From positions 3,038,001 through 3,102,000 of the forward strand of contig NZ_CP010054.1 of assembly GCF_000801315.1 (NCBI RefSeq): a DNA stretch of 64,000 nucleotides. Direction: 5' to 3'. Shown in pieces: positions 1-7,606 of this stretch (position 1 is the stretch's first letter; every line of letters begins with the position of its first letter). The DNA comes from Hymenobacter sp. DG25B (GTDB lineage Bacteria; Bacteroidota; Bacteroidia; Cytophagales; Hymenobacteraceae). A model generated the notes under the pieces. That model saw nothing but the letters and a program-made list of their open reading frames with translations, was not told the DNA's origin and made no database searches. Made by a program: the position numbers and the translations under genes.

Positions 1-713
1 CCCACATAGAGCACGTAGCGCAGGTAGGTCTGCTCGCCGATAAACAGGTAGATGCACAGATTATAGATAACCATAATCAGCAGCACCCCATAGAAAGCGC
101 CCAGCAGGCCGTACTCAGCCTGAAAATGGTCGGCTAAGGATTGCTCCGTGCGCAGCCGGCTGAGGAAGCTGGTTTTGGACGTTGACTTCAGCCGCAGGTA
201 GTAGGTCTGGGTTTCATTGGCCTGCAGCGGCAGAAAAAACAGAAAGTTTTTATAGGGCAGCTTGCGGGTGGCCAGCGGCAGGTCGGCGCCGGTATAGGAC
301 ACCAGCGTGGGGTCGGCCACCGGAAAGAAAGCCACCTCATTAATGTGCGAGTCAAACAGCTCCAGGTACCAATGCCGCCGCACTGCTCCCTCTGCCTTCA
401 CCTGCAACCGCAACCAATAGGCAGAGTTGGTGTGCTCTATGTTGGTGGCGGTTTTATCGCCCCGCACAAACCGCCGGGCATTGGCCGGCTGCTGCACCTG
501 GGCCAGCGTGAGCTCCCCGGTAGGGTCTTCCAGCACGCCATAACACACCGGATCCACATAAAGCTCTTCCAGGCCGGTGCGCACTCGCAGAGGGTTGATT
601 TGGGCGGCCGCCGGGCTGACCGGAGCTAATGCCAGCAGGAGCAGCAAGCCCAGCCCACTACCGAAAAGCCAGCGCCGCGTGAAGGAAGAAAGATAGAGTT
701 GAATGCCGTGCAT
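1..713 (-). CDS. 7TMR-DISM signalling protein, N-terminal part (runs off window)
   Basis: The reading frame starts at ATG 713 and stays open to base 1, so only about 237 N-terminal residues are present. It begins with a signal-peptide or membrane segment (around residues 17-37, rich in Leu and Ala, ending near SPAAAQ). A periplasmic beta-rich domain follows, of the 7TMR-DISMED2 type, with motifs such as NSAYWLRLQV and YYLRLKS. The first transmembrane helices of a seven-helix bundle (LLGAFYGVLLIMVIYNL) come next. Proteins of this family sense a periplasmic ligand, possibly carbohydrate, and usually end in a histidine kinase, guanylate cyclase or PP2C phosphatase. The output domain lies outside the window, so the signalling type is unknown. 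The downstream position of this gene next to a secreted glucanase is suggestive only. Confidence 0.8.
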   Translation of the reverse strand, partial: MHGIQLYLSSFTRRWLFGSGLGLLLLLALAPVSPAAAQINPLRVRTGLEELYVDPVCYGVLEDPTGELTLAQVQQPANARRFVRGDKTATNIEHTNSAYWLRLQVKAEGAVRRHWYLELFDSHINEVAFFPVADPTLVSYTGADLPLATRKLPYKNFLFFLPLQANETQTYYLRLKSTSKTSFLSRLRTEQSLADHFQAEYGLLGAFYGVLLIMVIYNLCIYLFIGEQTYLRYVLYV

Positions 714-745
714 GGACTTCCAAGATAAGAAAACACCTGATCAGC

Positions 746-2548
746 CTATTCCACGGCCGCAGCGGAGTTGCCTCCCAGGAACCGCAGCCAGCTTATTTGC
801 TCCACCGGCTGCTCCACCACCAGCTGCACCGTATGCTGCCCCGCCGGGATAGAAGAAGTGGTAAGTGCTATGGTAGTCCAGACGGGGGAGCCGCTGGCCG
901 CAGGCACTACGGCGGTGGCTATTACGGCATCATTCAGGCGGAAAGTAAGCCGGCCCGGCGTGGTGGCGGGCTTCAGCCGTACCTGCAGAGTATAGGACCC
1001 GGCTGTGGCAACCTCTACCGTATAGCGCAGCCATTCTCCCGGTGCCAGGCTACTCACCGCGTAGCCATTGGACTGCTGATCGGGAATACGCTCAATGTCT
1101 ACCCCATCGTTGCGGTAGGCGTCGCCCTGGTTCACGGGGGCGGTGTTGCGGTAATCAGTCCGGGCGGCGTAAGAATCCTGATAGGCAACGCCGGCCCGGC
1201 CCATATCATAGTCTACCGCGTGCAGGGTGCCCGGAATGCCCAGCGTAGAAAAGGGAGTACGGGCATCGGCCGGCCGGGTGAGGGCGGCTACCACGTCTTT
1301 GTTAATCTGGCACTGGCGGAACTGCACCTGCTGCAGGAGCTTGTGCCGGCCAGCGGCCGTCAGGATGCTGCCGTAGGGCCTGGCGCGCAGCAGGCCGCTG
1401 GCGGCATCTACCCGTTTCAGGTTCCAGTGGCACCAACCGATATTCTGGTTATTGAGGCCCTGCACGGCGGTGGCAAACCAGTCGTTGGAGTTTTCGCCGG
1501 TTTCGCCTACCCAAACGGGCACCTGGTGCTGGTCGCGGAAGGCTGCCAGGTTATGGATCAGGTTAATTTGATTGGGGTTGGGGTCAGAAGCATCGGGGCT
1601 GTTGGAGCACCAGTAGCGGTGGGCATTATAGACCAGGTTGGGGCGCAGCTCGGCGGGCAGTTTATCGGGCGTGAGGTTAGTATACTCGTTGCCGTAGCCG
1701 TTGCCCTCCAGCAACACCAGGTGGTTGTCCTGCTGGCCCCGCACCGCCTGCAGCAGCCGCACATACAAGCTGCGCAGCTCCTGGTTATCGTTACTTAGCC
1801 CGTGGGCCGCATTCAGGTTGTGGGGCTCGTTGATAAGGTCGTACATAGCCACGCGGGCATCAGTGCGGTAGCGGGCTGCCAGCTGCTGCCACAGGCGCAC
1901 GGTGGCATCCTGGTATACCAGGCGGCCCCGGGCATCCCGGCGCTTCCACAGGTCCAGCGGCACCATATTATCGTTGATGTTGCGGTCGGTGCCCTGGCCG
2001 CCGGGGGCGGCGTGCAGGTCCAGCACCACATACAGGCCGCGGGCGCCGCACCAGCGCAGCACATCATCTATATGGCGGTAGCCTTCCAGATTTCGGTTGG
2101 TAAACAGCTGGTTCCGGTCGTTCCAGGCAGCCAGGGAATCGGCGTAGGCCGTAACCGCAGCCGGGTTTTGCAGGGCCCGGAAACGGATGAGGCGCTGCTT
2201 AGGCGTCAGAAATAAATCATAGTGCAGTGGCAGGCGCACACAGTTAAAGCCCTGATCAGCCAGAAAATCAATATCTGCTTTGGAAACAAAACGGGACCGG
2301 TAGCGGCGGTAAAATTGTTCTACCTTTTTGGCGGGCATGGTACGCAGCAGCGCGGCCTGTATGCGGCCCTGGGAATTCAGCGTATCGGTACCCAGAATAT
2401 AGCTTTCCTGCAAAAGCCAGCCACCCACGTTTACGCCCCGCAACACTACCTTCTGGCCGGCAGCATTGACCATATCCGGACCTTCGGCCCGCAGGAACTG
2501 CTGGGCCGTAGCGCTGCCTAGGAACAGGCTCAGCAGCCAGATACCCAT
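746..2548 (-). CDS. Secreted glycoside hydrolase family 5 glucanase with C-terminal CBM6-like domain
   Basis: The product is a predicted exported endo- or exo-beta-glucanase. From ATG 2548 it starts with a clean signal peptide (MGIWLLSLFLGSATAQ). The GH5 barrel follows: RGVNVGGWL near residue 37, the acid/base Glu in LINEPHN (about E241) and the nucleophile in VWVGETG (about E349). The LDLHAAPGGQ and YNAHRYW motifs resemble exo-1,3-beta-glucanase-like GH5. Residues from about 455 to the end resemble a CBM6/CBM35 beta-sandwich (SLAPGEWLRYTVEV, GSYTLQVRL). An in-frame ATG at 2611 would add 21 residues before the signal peptide. I prefer 2548 because the signal peptide then begins at the start codon. 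A TACGTTTG -7 box lies at 2640-2647. The substrate (beta-1,3 or beta-1,4 glucan) cannot be fixed from sequence alone. Confidence 0.88.
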   Translation of the reverse strand: MGIWLLSLFLGSATAQQFLRAEGPDMVNAAGQKVVLRGVNVGGWLLQESYILGTDTLNSQGRIQAALLRTMPAKKVEQFYRRYRSRFVSKADIDFLADQGFNCVRLPLHYDLFLTPKQRLIRFRALQNPAAVTAYADSLAAWNDRNQLFTNRNLEGYRHIDDVLRWCGARGLYVVLDLHAAPGGQGTDRNINDNMVPLDLWKRRDARGRLVYQDATVRLWQQLAARYRTDARVAMYDLINEPHNLNAAHGLSNDNQELRSLYVRLLQAVRGQQDNHLVLLEGNGYGNEYTNLTPDKLPAELRPNLVYNAHRYWCSNSPDASDPNPNQINLIHNLAAFRDQHQVPVWVGETGENSNDWFATAVQGLNNQNIGWCHWNLKRVDAASGLLRARPYGSILTAAGRHKLLQQVQFRQCQINKDVVAALTRPADARTPFSTLGIPGTLHAVDYDMGRAGVAYQDSYAARTDYRNTAPVNQGDAYRNDGVDIERIPDQQSNGYAVSSLAPGEWLRYTVEVATAGSYTLQVRLKPATTPGRLTFRLNDAVIATAVVPAASGSPVWTTIALTTSSIPAGQHTVQLVVEQPVEQISWLRFLGGNSAAAVE

Positions 2549-2971
2549 AATGCAACCCACCCGACAACGAAAGCCTAATGGATCCTCAGATAAATAATTG
2601 CAGAAGGCCATATCGGTTCGGGTCTTTGCCTGGCATCGGCAAACGTATCCTGAGTGGGGGCTGATAAAGTACCCGTAGCTAAGGAGAAACTGGAAATAAG
2701 GAGAGTTCCGCTACCGGGTAAGCTGCTGCCACTGGCTTCTGTTAGTGGAATGCTACAGGGGGAAAGCCAGGCAGCTACCCGGTAAGGGCAGCAACCAAAT
2801 TTAACACCCTGTGTGCGGGAAATACAAGTAAAAATCAGCCGATAGCCCCTTGAAAAGGCATTTACACTTACATCACCATTACTTTTTATACACGTAAGGC
2901 ACAACCCCTATCTACTGTATCAGCCTATTTCGCCGCTTTTATTGCTTTGCTGCCCGCCAGGGTGGGCTGAT
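2549..2971. other. Intergenic region between GH5 gene and menA
   Basis: No convincing gene. It holds the GH5 promoter element and, at 2712-2784, an imperfect inverted repeat whose outer arms read TACCGGGTAaGCTGC and GCAGCTACCCGGTA, with inner arms CTGGCTT and AAAGCCAG. The short minus-strand frame 2575-2904 has no recognisable domain and overlaps the GH5 start. Confidence 0.5.
2640..2647 (-). promoter_or_regulatory. -7 promoter element upstream of the GH5 gene
   Basis: Read on the minus strand this is TACGTTTG, matching the Bacteroidota -7 consensus TAnnTTTG, 92 bp before the preferred GH5 start (29 bp before the alternative ATG 2611). A good -33 TTG is not seen at 19-21 bp. Confidence 0.45.
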
Positions 2972-3011
2972 AAAAAACAATGCCGCGCTGTGGGGCACGG
3001 CATTGTTTTTT
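2972..3011 (-). terminator. Rho-independent terminator after menA
   Basis: Inverted repeat with 14-nt arms (2972-2985 and 2998-3011, core ACAATGCCG/CGGCATTGT) flanked by A and T runs, 20 bp after the menA stop. The A/T symmetry would allow it to work in both directions. Confidence 0.8.
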
Positions 3012-3031
3012 TGCGACGTAAGCTGTTTCAA

Positions 3032-3952
3032 TTACAGTATCTGCCCCAGCCCAAACAGCAGGGTAAAAGCCAGCGTGCTCATGGCCATTTGCTTTAATAA
3101 CGGGTCAAGCTGCATCGATTCCTGCCGCAGCCACACCTGGCGGGCATTGAAGAAGAACAGCGGCAGCGAAAGCAGAAATAGCCACTGCCAGGGCGAGTGA
3201 TACGTGAAAGCCACAAACAACACCGCACAGCTGAATCCCAGCAATAAGAGCAGCCAATGGTAGCGGCGCGCCCGCACCGGGCCCAGCCGCACGGGCACGG
3301 TAATTTTGCCGGCCAACTCATCAGAACGGATATCCCGGATGTTATTGACGTTGAGCACCGCGGTGGCAAAGCATCCCAGCGCGGCGGCGGGCAGCAATAC
3401 GGCCAGCGGCAGGGTGCGCGTATGCAGATAATAAGTGCCGCACACGCCCACCAACCCAAAGAAGATAAATACGGACAAGTCGCCGAGGCCGGCGTAGCCG
3501 TAGGGCCTGGAGCCGGCCGTGTAATTCACGGCCGCCCAAATAGCGGACAGCCCCATAACGAAGAAGGCCAGGAATACCCAGGCCCCCGCCGTGCCCAGCG
3601 CCACCCACAATAGCGCCACGCCTGCCACCAAAGAGGCTGCGCCAAATACGGCCATGCCGCGCTTCATCTGCTGCGGGGTGATGGTGCCGCTCTGCACGGC
3701 CCGCTGCGGGCCTTCGCGGTGCACGCTGTCGGCACCGTTCTGGGAGTCGCCGTAGTCGTTGGCCAGGTTGCTTAGTATTTGGAGCAGAATGGTGGTTAGA
3801 GCGGCCAGTGCCAGCACCAGCCAGCTAAAGCTGCCGACGGATTTTGCCAGAAAGCTGCCCATGAAAATGCTGGCCAGCGCCAGCGGCAGGGTGCGCGGCC
3901 GGAATGCCGAAACCCAGGCCTGGGCCGGGCTGATAGAAGCAGAAGAGCTCAA
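3032..3952 (-). CDS. menA: 1,4-dihydroxy-2-naphthoate polyprenyltransferase (menaquinone biosynthesis)
   Basis: This is a UbiA-family integral membrane prenyltransferase that attaches the polyprenyl tail to 1,4-dihydroxy-2-naphthoate to give demethylmenaquinone. The aspartate-rich motif NLANDYGDSQNGAD (Mg/prenyl diphosphate binding) follows the first helices, and the second conserved motif appears as NVNNIRDIRSDELAGK. Eight or nine hydrophobic helices fill about 306 residues, the usual size. The longer open frame back to 4018 runs into a palindromic repeat (3979-4074), so its first residues are an artefact. The first plausible start is TTG 3952, reading MSSSASISPAQAWVSAFRPR. The gene is terminated at 2972-3011. 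Function is confident, the start less so. Confidence 0.9.
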   Translation of the reverse strand: MSSSASISPAQAWVSAFRPRTLPLALASIFMGSFLAKSVGSFSWLVLALAALTTILLQILSNLANDYGDSQNGADSVHREGPQRAVQSGTITPQQMKRGMAVFGAASLVAGVALLWVALGTAGAWVFLAFFVMGLSAIWAAVNYTAGSRPYGYAGLGDLSVFIFFGLVGVCGTYYLHTRTLPLAVLLPAAALGCFATAVLNVNNIRDIRSDELAGKITVPVRLGPVRARRYHWLLLLLGFSCAVLFVAFTYHSPWQWLFLLSLPLFFFNARQVWLRQESMQLDPLLKQMAMSTLAFTLLFGLGQIL

Positions 3953-3978
3953 AACAAGGAATGTACAGAACAAAAAAA

Positions 3979-4074
3979 GAACGTCATGCTGAGCGAAGTC
4001 GAAGCATCTCGCCTGCAATAGTAATTTAAATTACCTGCGGTAGAGATGCTTCGACTTCGCTCAGCATGACGTTC
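3979..4074. repeat. REP-like long palindrome, perfect 32-bp arms
   Basis: Arms 3979-4010 and 4043-4074 are perfect reverse complements (32 bp), beginning GAACGTCATGCTGAGCGAAG. The 32-nt centre contains a second perfect palindrome, GTAATTTAAATTAC (4021-4034). It sits between gpx and menA, both minus strand. A single related arm recurs inside the palindrome at 7424-7568, so it is a dispersed repeat rather than a simple terminator. There is no T run. Confidence 0.85.
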
Positions 4075-4090
4075 GAAATTAATCGAAGAT

Positions 4091-4681
4091 CTACTTTAAA
4101 ATATCGGCCACCAGCTCTTCGCTCATGGGCTTTACTTTGGAAGGGTAGAACTTAAGAACGTGCCCCTGCTCATCTACCAGATATTTGCAGAAATTCCAGG
4201 TAGGCGCCTCCCCTACCGCACCGTTCTTCGACTTATCAGCGAGGTACTTGAACAGCGGATCCGTGTCGATGCCCTTCACGGAAACCTTGGAGAAAAGCGG
4301 GAAGGTTACGCCGTAGTTCTTCTCGCAGAAGGTGGCAATTTCCTGGTTGGTGCCCGGTTCCTGTCCCCCGAAGTTGTTGGCGGGGAAACCCAGCACGGTT
4401 ACCCGGTCGCCGTACTTCTTGTTCAGCTCTTCCAGCTCCTTGTACTGGGGCGTGTAGCCGCACTCCGAGGCCGTGTTGACAATGAGCAGCTTCTTGCCTT
4501 TGTACTGGCTGAGGCTAACGTCTTTGCCATTGATATCCTTCACCGTGTAATCATACACGGTTCCTTGCGCGGTAGCTTCGGTCATGGTAGCGGGAGCGGT
4601 AGTTGCGGTTTTAGACGCAGTAGATGAGGAGAAACCACAGGCGGCCATTCCGCCCAGCACAACTAAGAAAAAAGCTTTCAT
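4091..4681 (-). CDS. Glutathione peroxidase family lipoprotein (thiol peroxidase)
   Basis: The 196-aa product reduces hydroperoxides with thiols, probably thioredoxin as for most bacterial Cys-type GPx proteins. The catalytic site is NTASECGYT with Cys74 rather than selenocysteine. The tetrad is completed by Gln107 in NNFGGQEPG and Trp162-Asn163 in TWNF. Residues 1-15 form a signal ending at Cys15 (GGMAAC), suggesting a lipoprotein anchored in the cell envelope, followed by a Thr/Ala-rich linker (about 18-40). It stands between LOG-family and menA genes on the same strand, separated from menA by the palindromic repeat, so it is probably its own unit. The lipobox is slightly off consensus, so the lipid anchor is inference. 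Confidence 0.9.
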   Translation of the reverse strand: MKAFFLVVLGGMAACGFSSSTASKTATTAPATMTEATAQGTVYDYTVKDINGKDVSLSQYKGKKLLIVNTASECGYTPQYKELEELNKKYGDRVTVLGFPANNFGGQEPGTNQEIATFCEKNYGVTFPLFSKVSVKGIDTDPLFKYLADKSKNGAVGEAPTWNFCKYLVDEQGHVLKFYPSKVKPMSEELVADILK

Positions 4682-4800
4682 ACGGACAGGAAATTCGGGA
4701 CAGTTCTACGTGGATGGGAATTGTTCTCTCCGCCAACCAGCAACAGCAAGTTATTGTTTTTTCCAGGGAAAGAACAGGGCTTCTTATGGTTGGGCAAGCA

Positions 4801-5382
4801 TTAGGTACGTGGCACCGTCAGCCATTTCTCCAGGTTGGTGGGCTGGTAGGCCAGCATCTTATCAATCAGGCCGGCGGGCGTATCATCCTGCTGCAGCTGG
4901 GCGCGGTTTTCGGGGCGTAAGAAGCCCTCGTCCACCATCTTATCCAGGAACTGCAGCTGGTGGTTGTAGAAGCCCTGCACGTTGAACACGCCGCTGGGCT
5001 TCTGGTGCAAACCCAGCTGGCCCCAGGTCAGCACTTCAAACAACTCCTCCAGCGTGCCGAAACCGCCCGGCATAGCAATAAAACCTTCAGCCAGGTCGGC
5101 CATCAGCAGCTTCCGCTCGTGCATGCTTTTCACCACGTGCAGCTCCGTGAGGCCCATATGCGCCAGCTCCTTATCGGCCAGGAAATCAGGAATAACGCCA
5201 ATAGACTTCCCGCCATTCCGGATAACGCTGTCGGCTACGGCGCCCATCAGGCCTACGCGGCCGCCGCCGTACACCAGCGTGATGCCACGCCGCACTAGCT
5301 CCTTCCCCATCAGGTCGGCTTGCTGGCGGTAAATTTCATTGAAACCGGAGCTTGCCCCACAGTACACGGCAACGCTTTTCAT
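4801..5382 (-). CDS. LOG family protein (nucleoside 5'-monophosphate phosphoribohydrolase)
   Basis: This 193-aa Rossmann-fold protein of the TIGR00730/LOG family has the diagnostic motif PGGFGTLEE at residues 105-113, which binds the nucleotide and supplies the catalytic Glu. The N terminus (VAVYCGASSG, LVYGGGRVGLMG) matches the phosphate-binding part of the family. Characterised members release the base from cytokinin riboside 5'-monophosphates or AMP/GMP, and in bacteria the physiological substrate is often unknown. It has full family length. It is the next gene after argS on the same strand, but a strong hairpin (5417-5444) separates them. Confidence 0.88.
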   Translation of the reverse strand: MKSVAVYCGASSGFNEIYRQQADLMGKELVRRGITLVYGGGRVGLMGAVADSVIRNGGKSIGVIPDFLADKELAHMGLTELHVVKSMHERKLLMADLAEGFIAMPGGFGTLEELFEVLTWGQLGLHQKPSGVFNVQGFYNHQLQFLDKMVDEGFLRPENRAQLQQDDTPAGLIDKMLAYQPTNLEKWLTVPRT

Positions 5383-5416
5383 ATCAGTCAGTTTTTGAGA
5401 AACAGTATTAAATGAA

Positions 5417-5444
5417 AACTCCCCGGCTGGCTAGCCGGGGAGTT
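5417..5444 (-). terminator. Terminator between argS and the LOG-family gene
   Basis: A perfect 12-bp stem (AACTCCCCGGCT at 5417-5428, complement at 5433-5444) with a 4-nt loop and flanking T/A runs, just after the argS stop. Confidence 0.8.
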
Positions 5445-5451
5445 TTTTGTT

Positions 5452-7245
5452 TTACATGCGCTCAGGCACCGCAATGCCCAGCAGGCCCATACTGGCCTTA
5501 ATGGTACGGGCCGTTTGCGCCGACAGCGCCACGCGGAAGGCTTTCTTCACCGGGTCTGACTCCACAAAAATGGGTACCTCGGTGTAGAAGCGGTTGTAGG
5601 CCTTGGCAATGTCGTAGGCGTATTGCGCCACCACGGCCGGCGAGAAGTTGCGGGCAGCTTCGGCCACTACCGCGGCGTAGCGGCCCAGCTCCTGCACCAT
5701 CTCCTGCTCGGTTTCGTGCAGACTGCTGAGTGTGCTCAGATCCGTGCTTTCCGACACGCCCTGCTCCAGGGCCTTGCGGCGGATGGCGGAAATACGGGCG
5801 TGCGAGTACTGAATGAACGGCCCCGTGTGCCCTTCCAGGCTCACGGACTCCTCGGGGTTGAAGAGCATGCGTTTCTTGGGGTCCACCTTCAGCAGGTAAT
5901 ACTTCAGAGCGCCCAGGCCCAGCATGTGGTAGAGCTGCTCGGCTTGCTCCTCGGTCAGGCCTTCGGTCTTGCCTTTCTCCAGGGTGGCGGCTTTGGCAGC
6001 TTCCACTACTTCGCGCACCAACTCGTCGGCGTCCACTACGGTGCCTTCGCGGCTCTTCATCTTGCCGGAGGGCAGGTCTACCATGCCGTAGCTGAGGTGA
6101 TGGATGGCCTCGGCGTAGGGCTTGCCCAGCTTGTGCAGCACCGCCTTCAGCACCTGCATGTGGTAGTTCTGCTCGTCGGCAATAACGTACACCGAGAGGT
6201 CGTAGTGGTAGTCCTGGTACTTCAGCTCGGCGGTGCCCAGGTCCTGGGTGATGTACACCGAGGTGCCATCGGCACGGAGCAGCAGTTTTTCGTCGAGGCC
6301 TTCCTCTTTCAGATCCACCCACACGGAGCCGTCTTCCTTCCTGAAGAATACGCCTTTCTGCAGGCCTTCCTCCACGCGCTCCTTGCCCAGCAGATAAGTT
6401 TCGGATTCGTAGTAGTACTGGTCGAAATCAACCCCGATGCTTTTGTAGGTTTCGTCGAAGCCTTCGTACACCCAGCCGTTCATCTGCTTCCAGAGGCGGA
6501 TAACTTCTTCGTCGCCCTGCTCCCACTGCTGCAGCATGGTTTGCGCCGCCAGCATCAGCGGAGCCTGCTTCTTGGCCACATCAGTAGCCACGCCTTCGGC
6601 TTCCAGCTGCTTTATCTCCTCGCGGTAGTGCTTCTCAAACAGCACGTAGTACTTGCCCGCCAGATGGTCGCCCTTGATACCGGCCGATTGCGGGGTTTCG
6701 CCGTGCCCAAAGCGCTGGTAAGCCAGCATCGACTTGCAGATGTGGATGCCCCGGTCATTGACCAGGTTGGCTTTAGTAACGGTGGCGCCGGTGGCCTTCA
6801 GAATCTCGGCCACGGAGTAGCCCAGGAAGTTGTTGCGCAGGTGGCCCAGGTGCAGGGGCTTGTTGGTGTTGGGCGAGGAATACTCCACCACCACATCCTG
6901 CGGGCCGCCAGTGGGTACCGGCGCGCCATCGGGCTGCTGGCGGAGCTGCTCGAACAGGGCCAGCCACTGGGCATCGGCAATTTCCAGGTTCAGAAAGCCT
7001 TTCACCACGTTAAAGCCTTTCACCTTGGGCTCATTGGCCACCAGCCACTCGCCCAGCGCCTGCCCAATTTGCTCGGGGCCCTTGCCCAGAGTTTTGGTCA
7101 GCGGGAAAGTTACCAGCGTGAACGAGCCGGCAAATTCCTTGCGGGTAGGCTGAATGGTGAGTTGGTCCGGCGCTACCGAAGCCCCAAAGGCTTGCTGAAT
7201 GGCGGTGCTGAGAGCGGCTTTAATCGACTGTTCGAGTTGTTGCAC
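5452..7245 (-). CDS. argS: Arginyl-tRNA synthetase
   Basis: This class I aminoacyl-tRNA synthetase charges tRNA-Arg in the cytoplasm. The HIGH-type motif is HLGH in NKPLHLGHLRNN, after the family signature VEYSSPNTN. The KMSKS region is the degenerate KMKSREGT seen in ArgRS. The N-terminal additional domain (first ~110 residues) and the C-terminal DALR anticodon-binding domain (from about 480) are both present. The frame is open to 7350, but a good promoter lies at 7308-7338 inside that extension. I therefore choose GTG 7245 (reading MQQLEQSIKAAL), giving 597 aa, the normal length. Adjacent 3' hairpin at 5417-5444. Confidence 0.97.
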   Translation of the reverse strand: MQQLEQSIKAALSTAIQQAFGASVAPDQLTIQPTRKEFAGSFTLVTFPLTKTLGKGPEQIGQALGEWLVANEPKVKGFNVVKGFLNLEIADAQWLALFEQLRQQPDGAPVPTGGPQDVVVEYSSPNTNKPLHLGHLRNNFLGYSVAEILKATGATVTKANLVNDRGIHICKSMLAYQRFGHGETPQSAGIKGDHLAGKYYVLFEKHYREEIKQLEAEGVATDVAKKQAPLMLAAQTMLQQWEQGDEEVIRLWKQMNGWVYEGFDETYKSIGVDFDQYYYESETYLLGKERVEEGLQKGVFFRKEDGSVWVDLKEEGLDEKLLLRADGTSVYITQDLGTAELKYQDYHYDLSVYVIADEQNYHMQVLKAVLHKLGKPYAEAIHHLSYGMVDLPSGKMKSREGTVVDADELVREVVEAAKAATLEKGKTEGLTEEQAEQLYHMLGLGALKYYLLKVDPKKRMLFNPEESVSLEGHTGPFIQYSHARISAIRRKALEQGVSESTDLSTLSSLHETEQEMVQELGRYAAVVAEAARNFSPAVVAQYAYDIAKAYNRFYTEVPIFVESDPVKKAFRVALSAQTARTIKASMGLLGIAVPERM

Positions 7246-7307
7246 GGGGTGCGGAATAAAGGAACCGACCCATCGGCTCCGGAGTGGACAGCGTAAGTAT
7301 GAAGCAA

Positions 7308-7338
7308 CAAAAGTAGCGGAACCCACGCCGGGGACCAA
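7308..7338 (-). promoter_or_regulatory. Promoter for argS
   Basis: On the minus strand TTG (7336-7338), a 20-bp spacer, then TACTTTTG (7308-7315) match the Bacteroidota -33/-7 consensus, 63 bp before the GTG start of argS. Confidence 0.65.
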
Positions 7339-7423
7339 CTGGCCAGGCAATGAACCGGCGTGGGAAGCCAGATTATGGACTTTGGTGCTCCCTTAACCGT
7401 GTCCTGCTTAATTTTTGAAGAAC

Positions 7424-7568
7424 GTCCTGTCGAGCGCAGTCGAGACAACTCGCTAGTGTGGTACTTACTGCCAGTGCAACGAAGCGGTAGAGATGCTTCG
7501 GCCAGCTCAGCATGACAATACTACCACAACATCAGCACGCGAGATGTCTCGACTGCGCTCGACAGGAC
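7424..7568. repeat. Nested REP-like palindrome with perfect 23-bp outer arms
   Basis: Outer arms 7424-7446 and 7546-7568 are perfect reverse complements (core TGTCGAGCGCAGTCGAGAC). The 99-nt centre carries, at about 7487-7516, one diverged arm of the other palindrome in this window (GTAGAGATGCTTCG...CTCAGCATGAC). The element fills the gap between argS and the arginase-family gene. No open frame is convincing here. Confidence 0.8.
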
Positions 7569-7606
7569 AGTCTTTTAGAAGCTCGACCGGAAGGGCTTTA
7601 TCAGCC

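Noticed and set aside
2575..2904. 109-codon minus-strand frame upstream of the GH5 gene
   Set aside because: Overlaps the GH5 start and promoter and has no recognised domain.
3953..4018. Extended N terminus of menA
   Set aside because: The extra residues come from the palindromic repeat at 3979-4074.
5623..7296. 557-codon plus-strand frame antisense to argS
   Set aside because: Long antisense frames are common in GC-rich DNA. The protein has no domain, while the opposite strand encodes a complete ArgRS.
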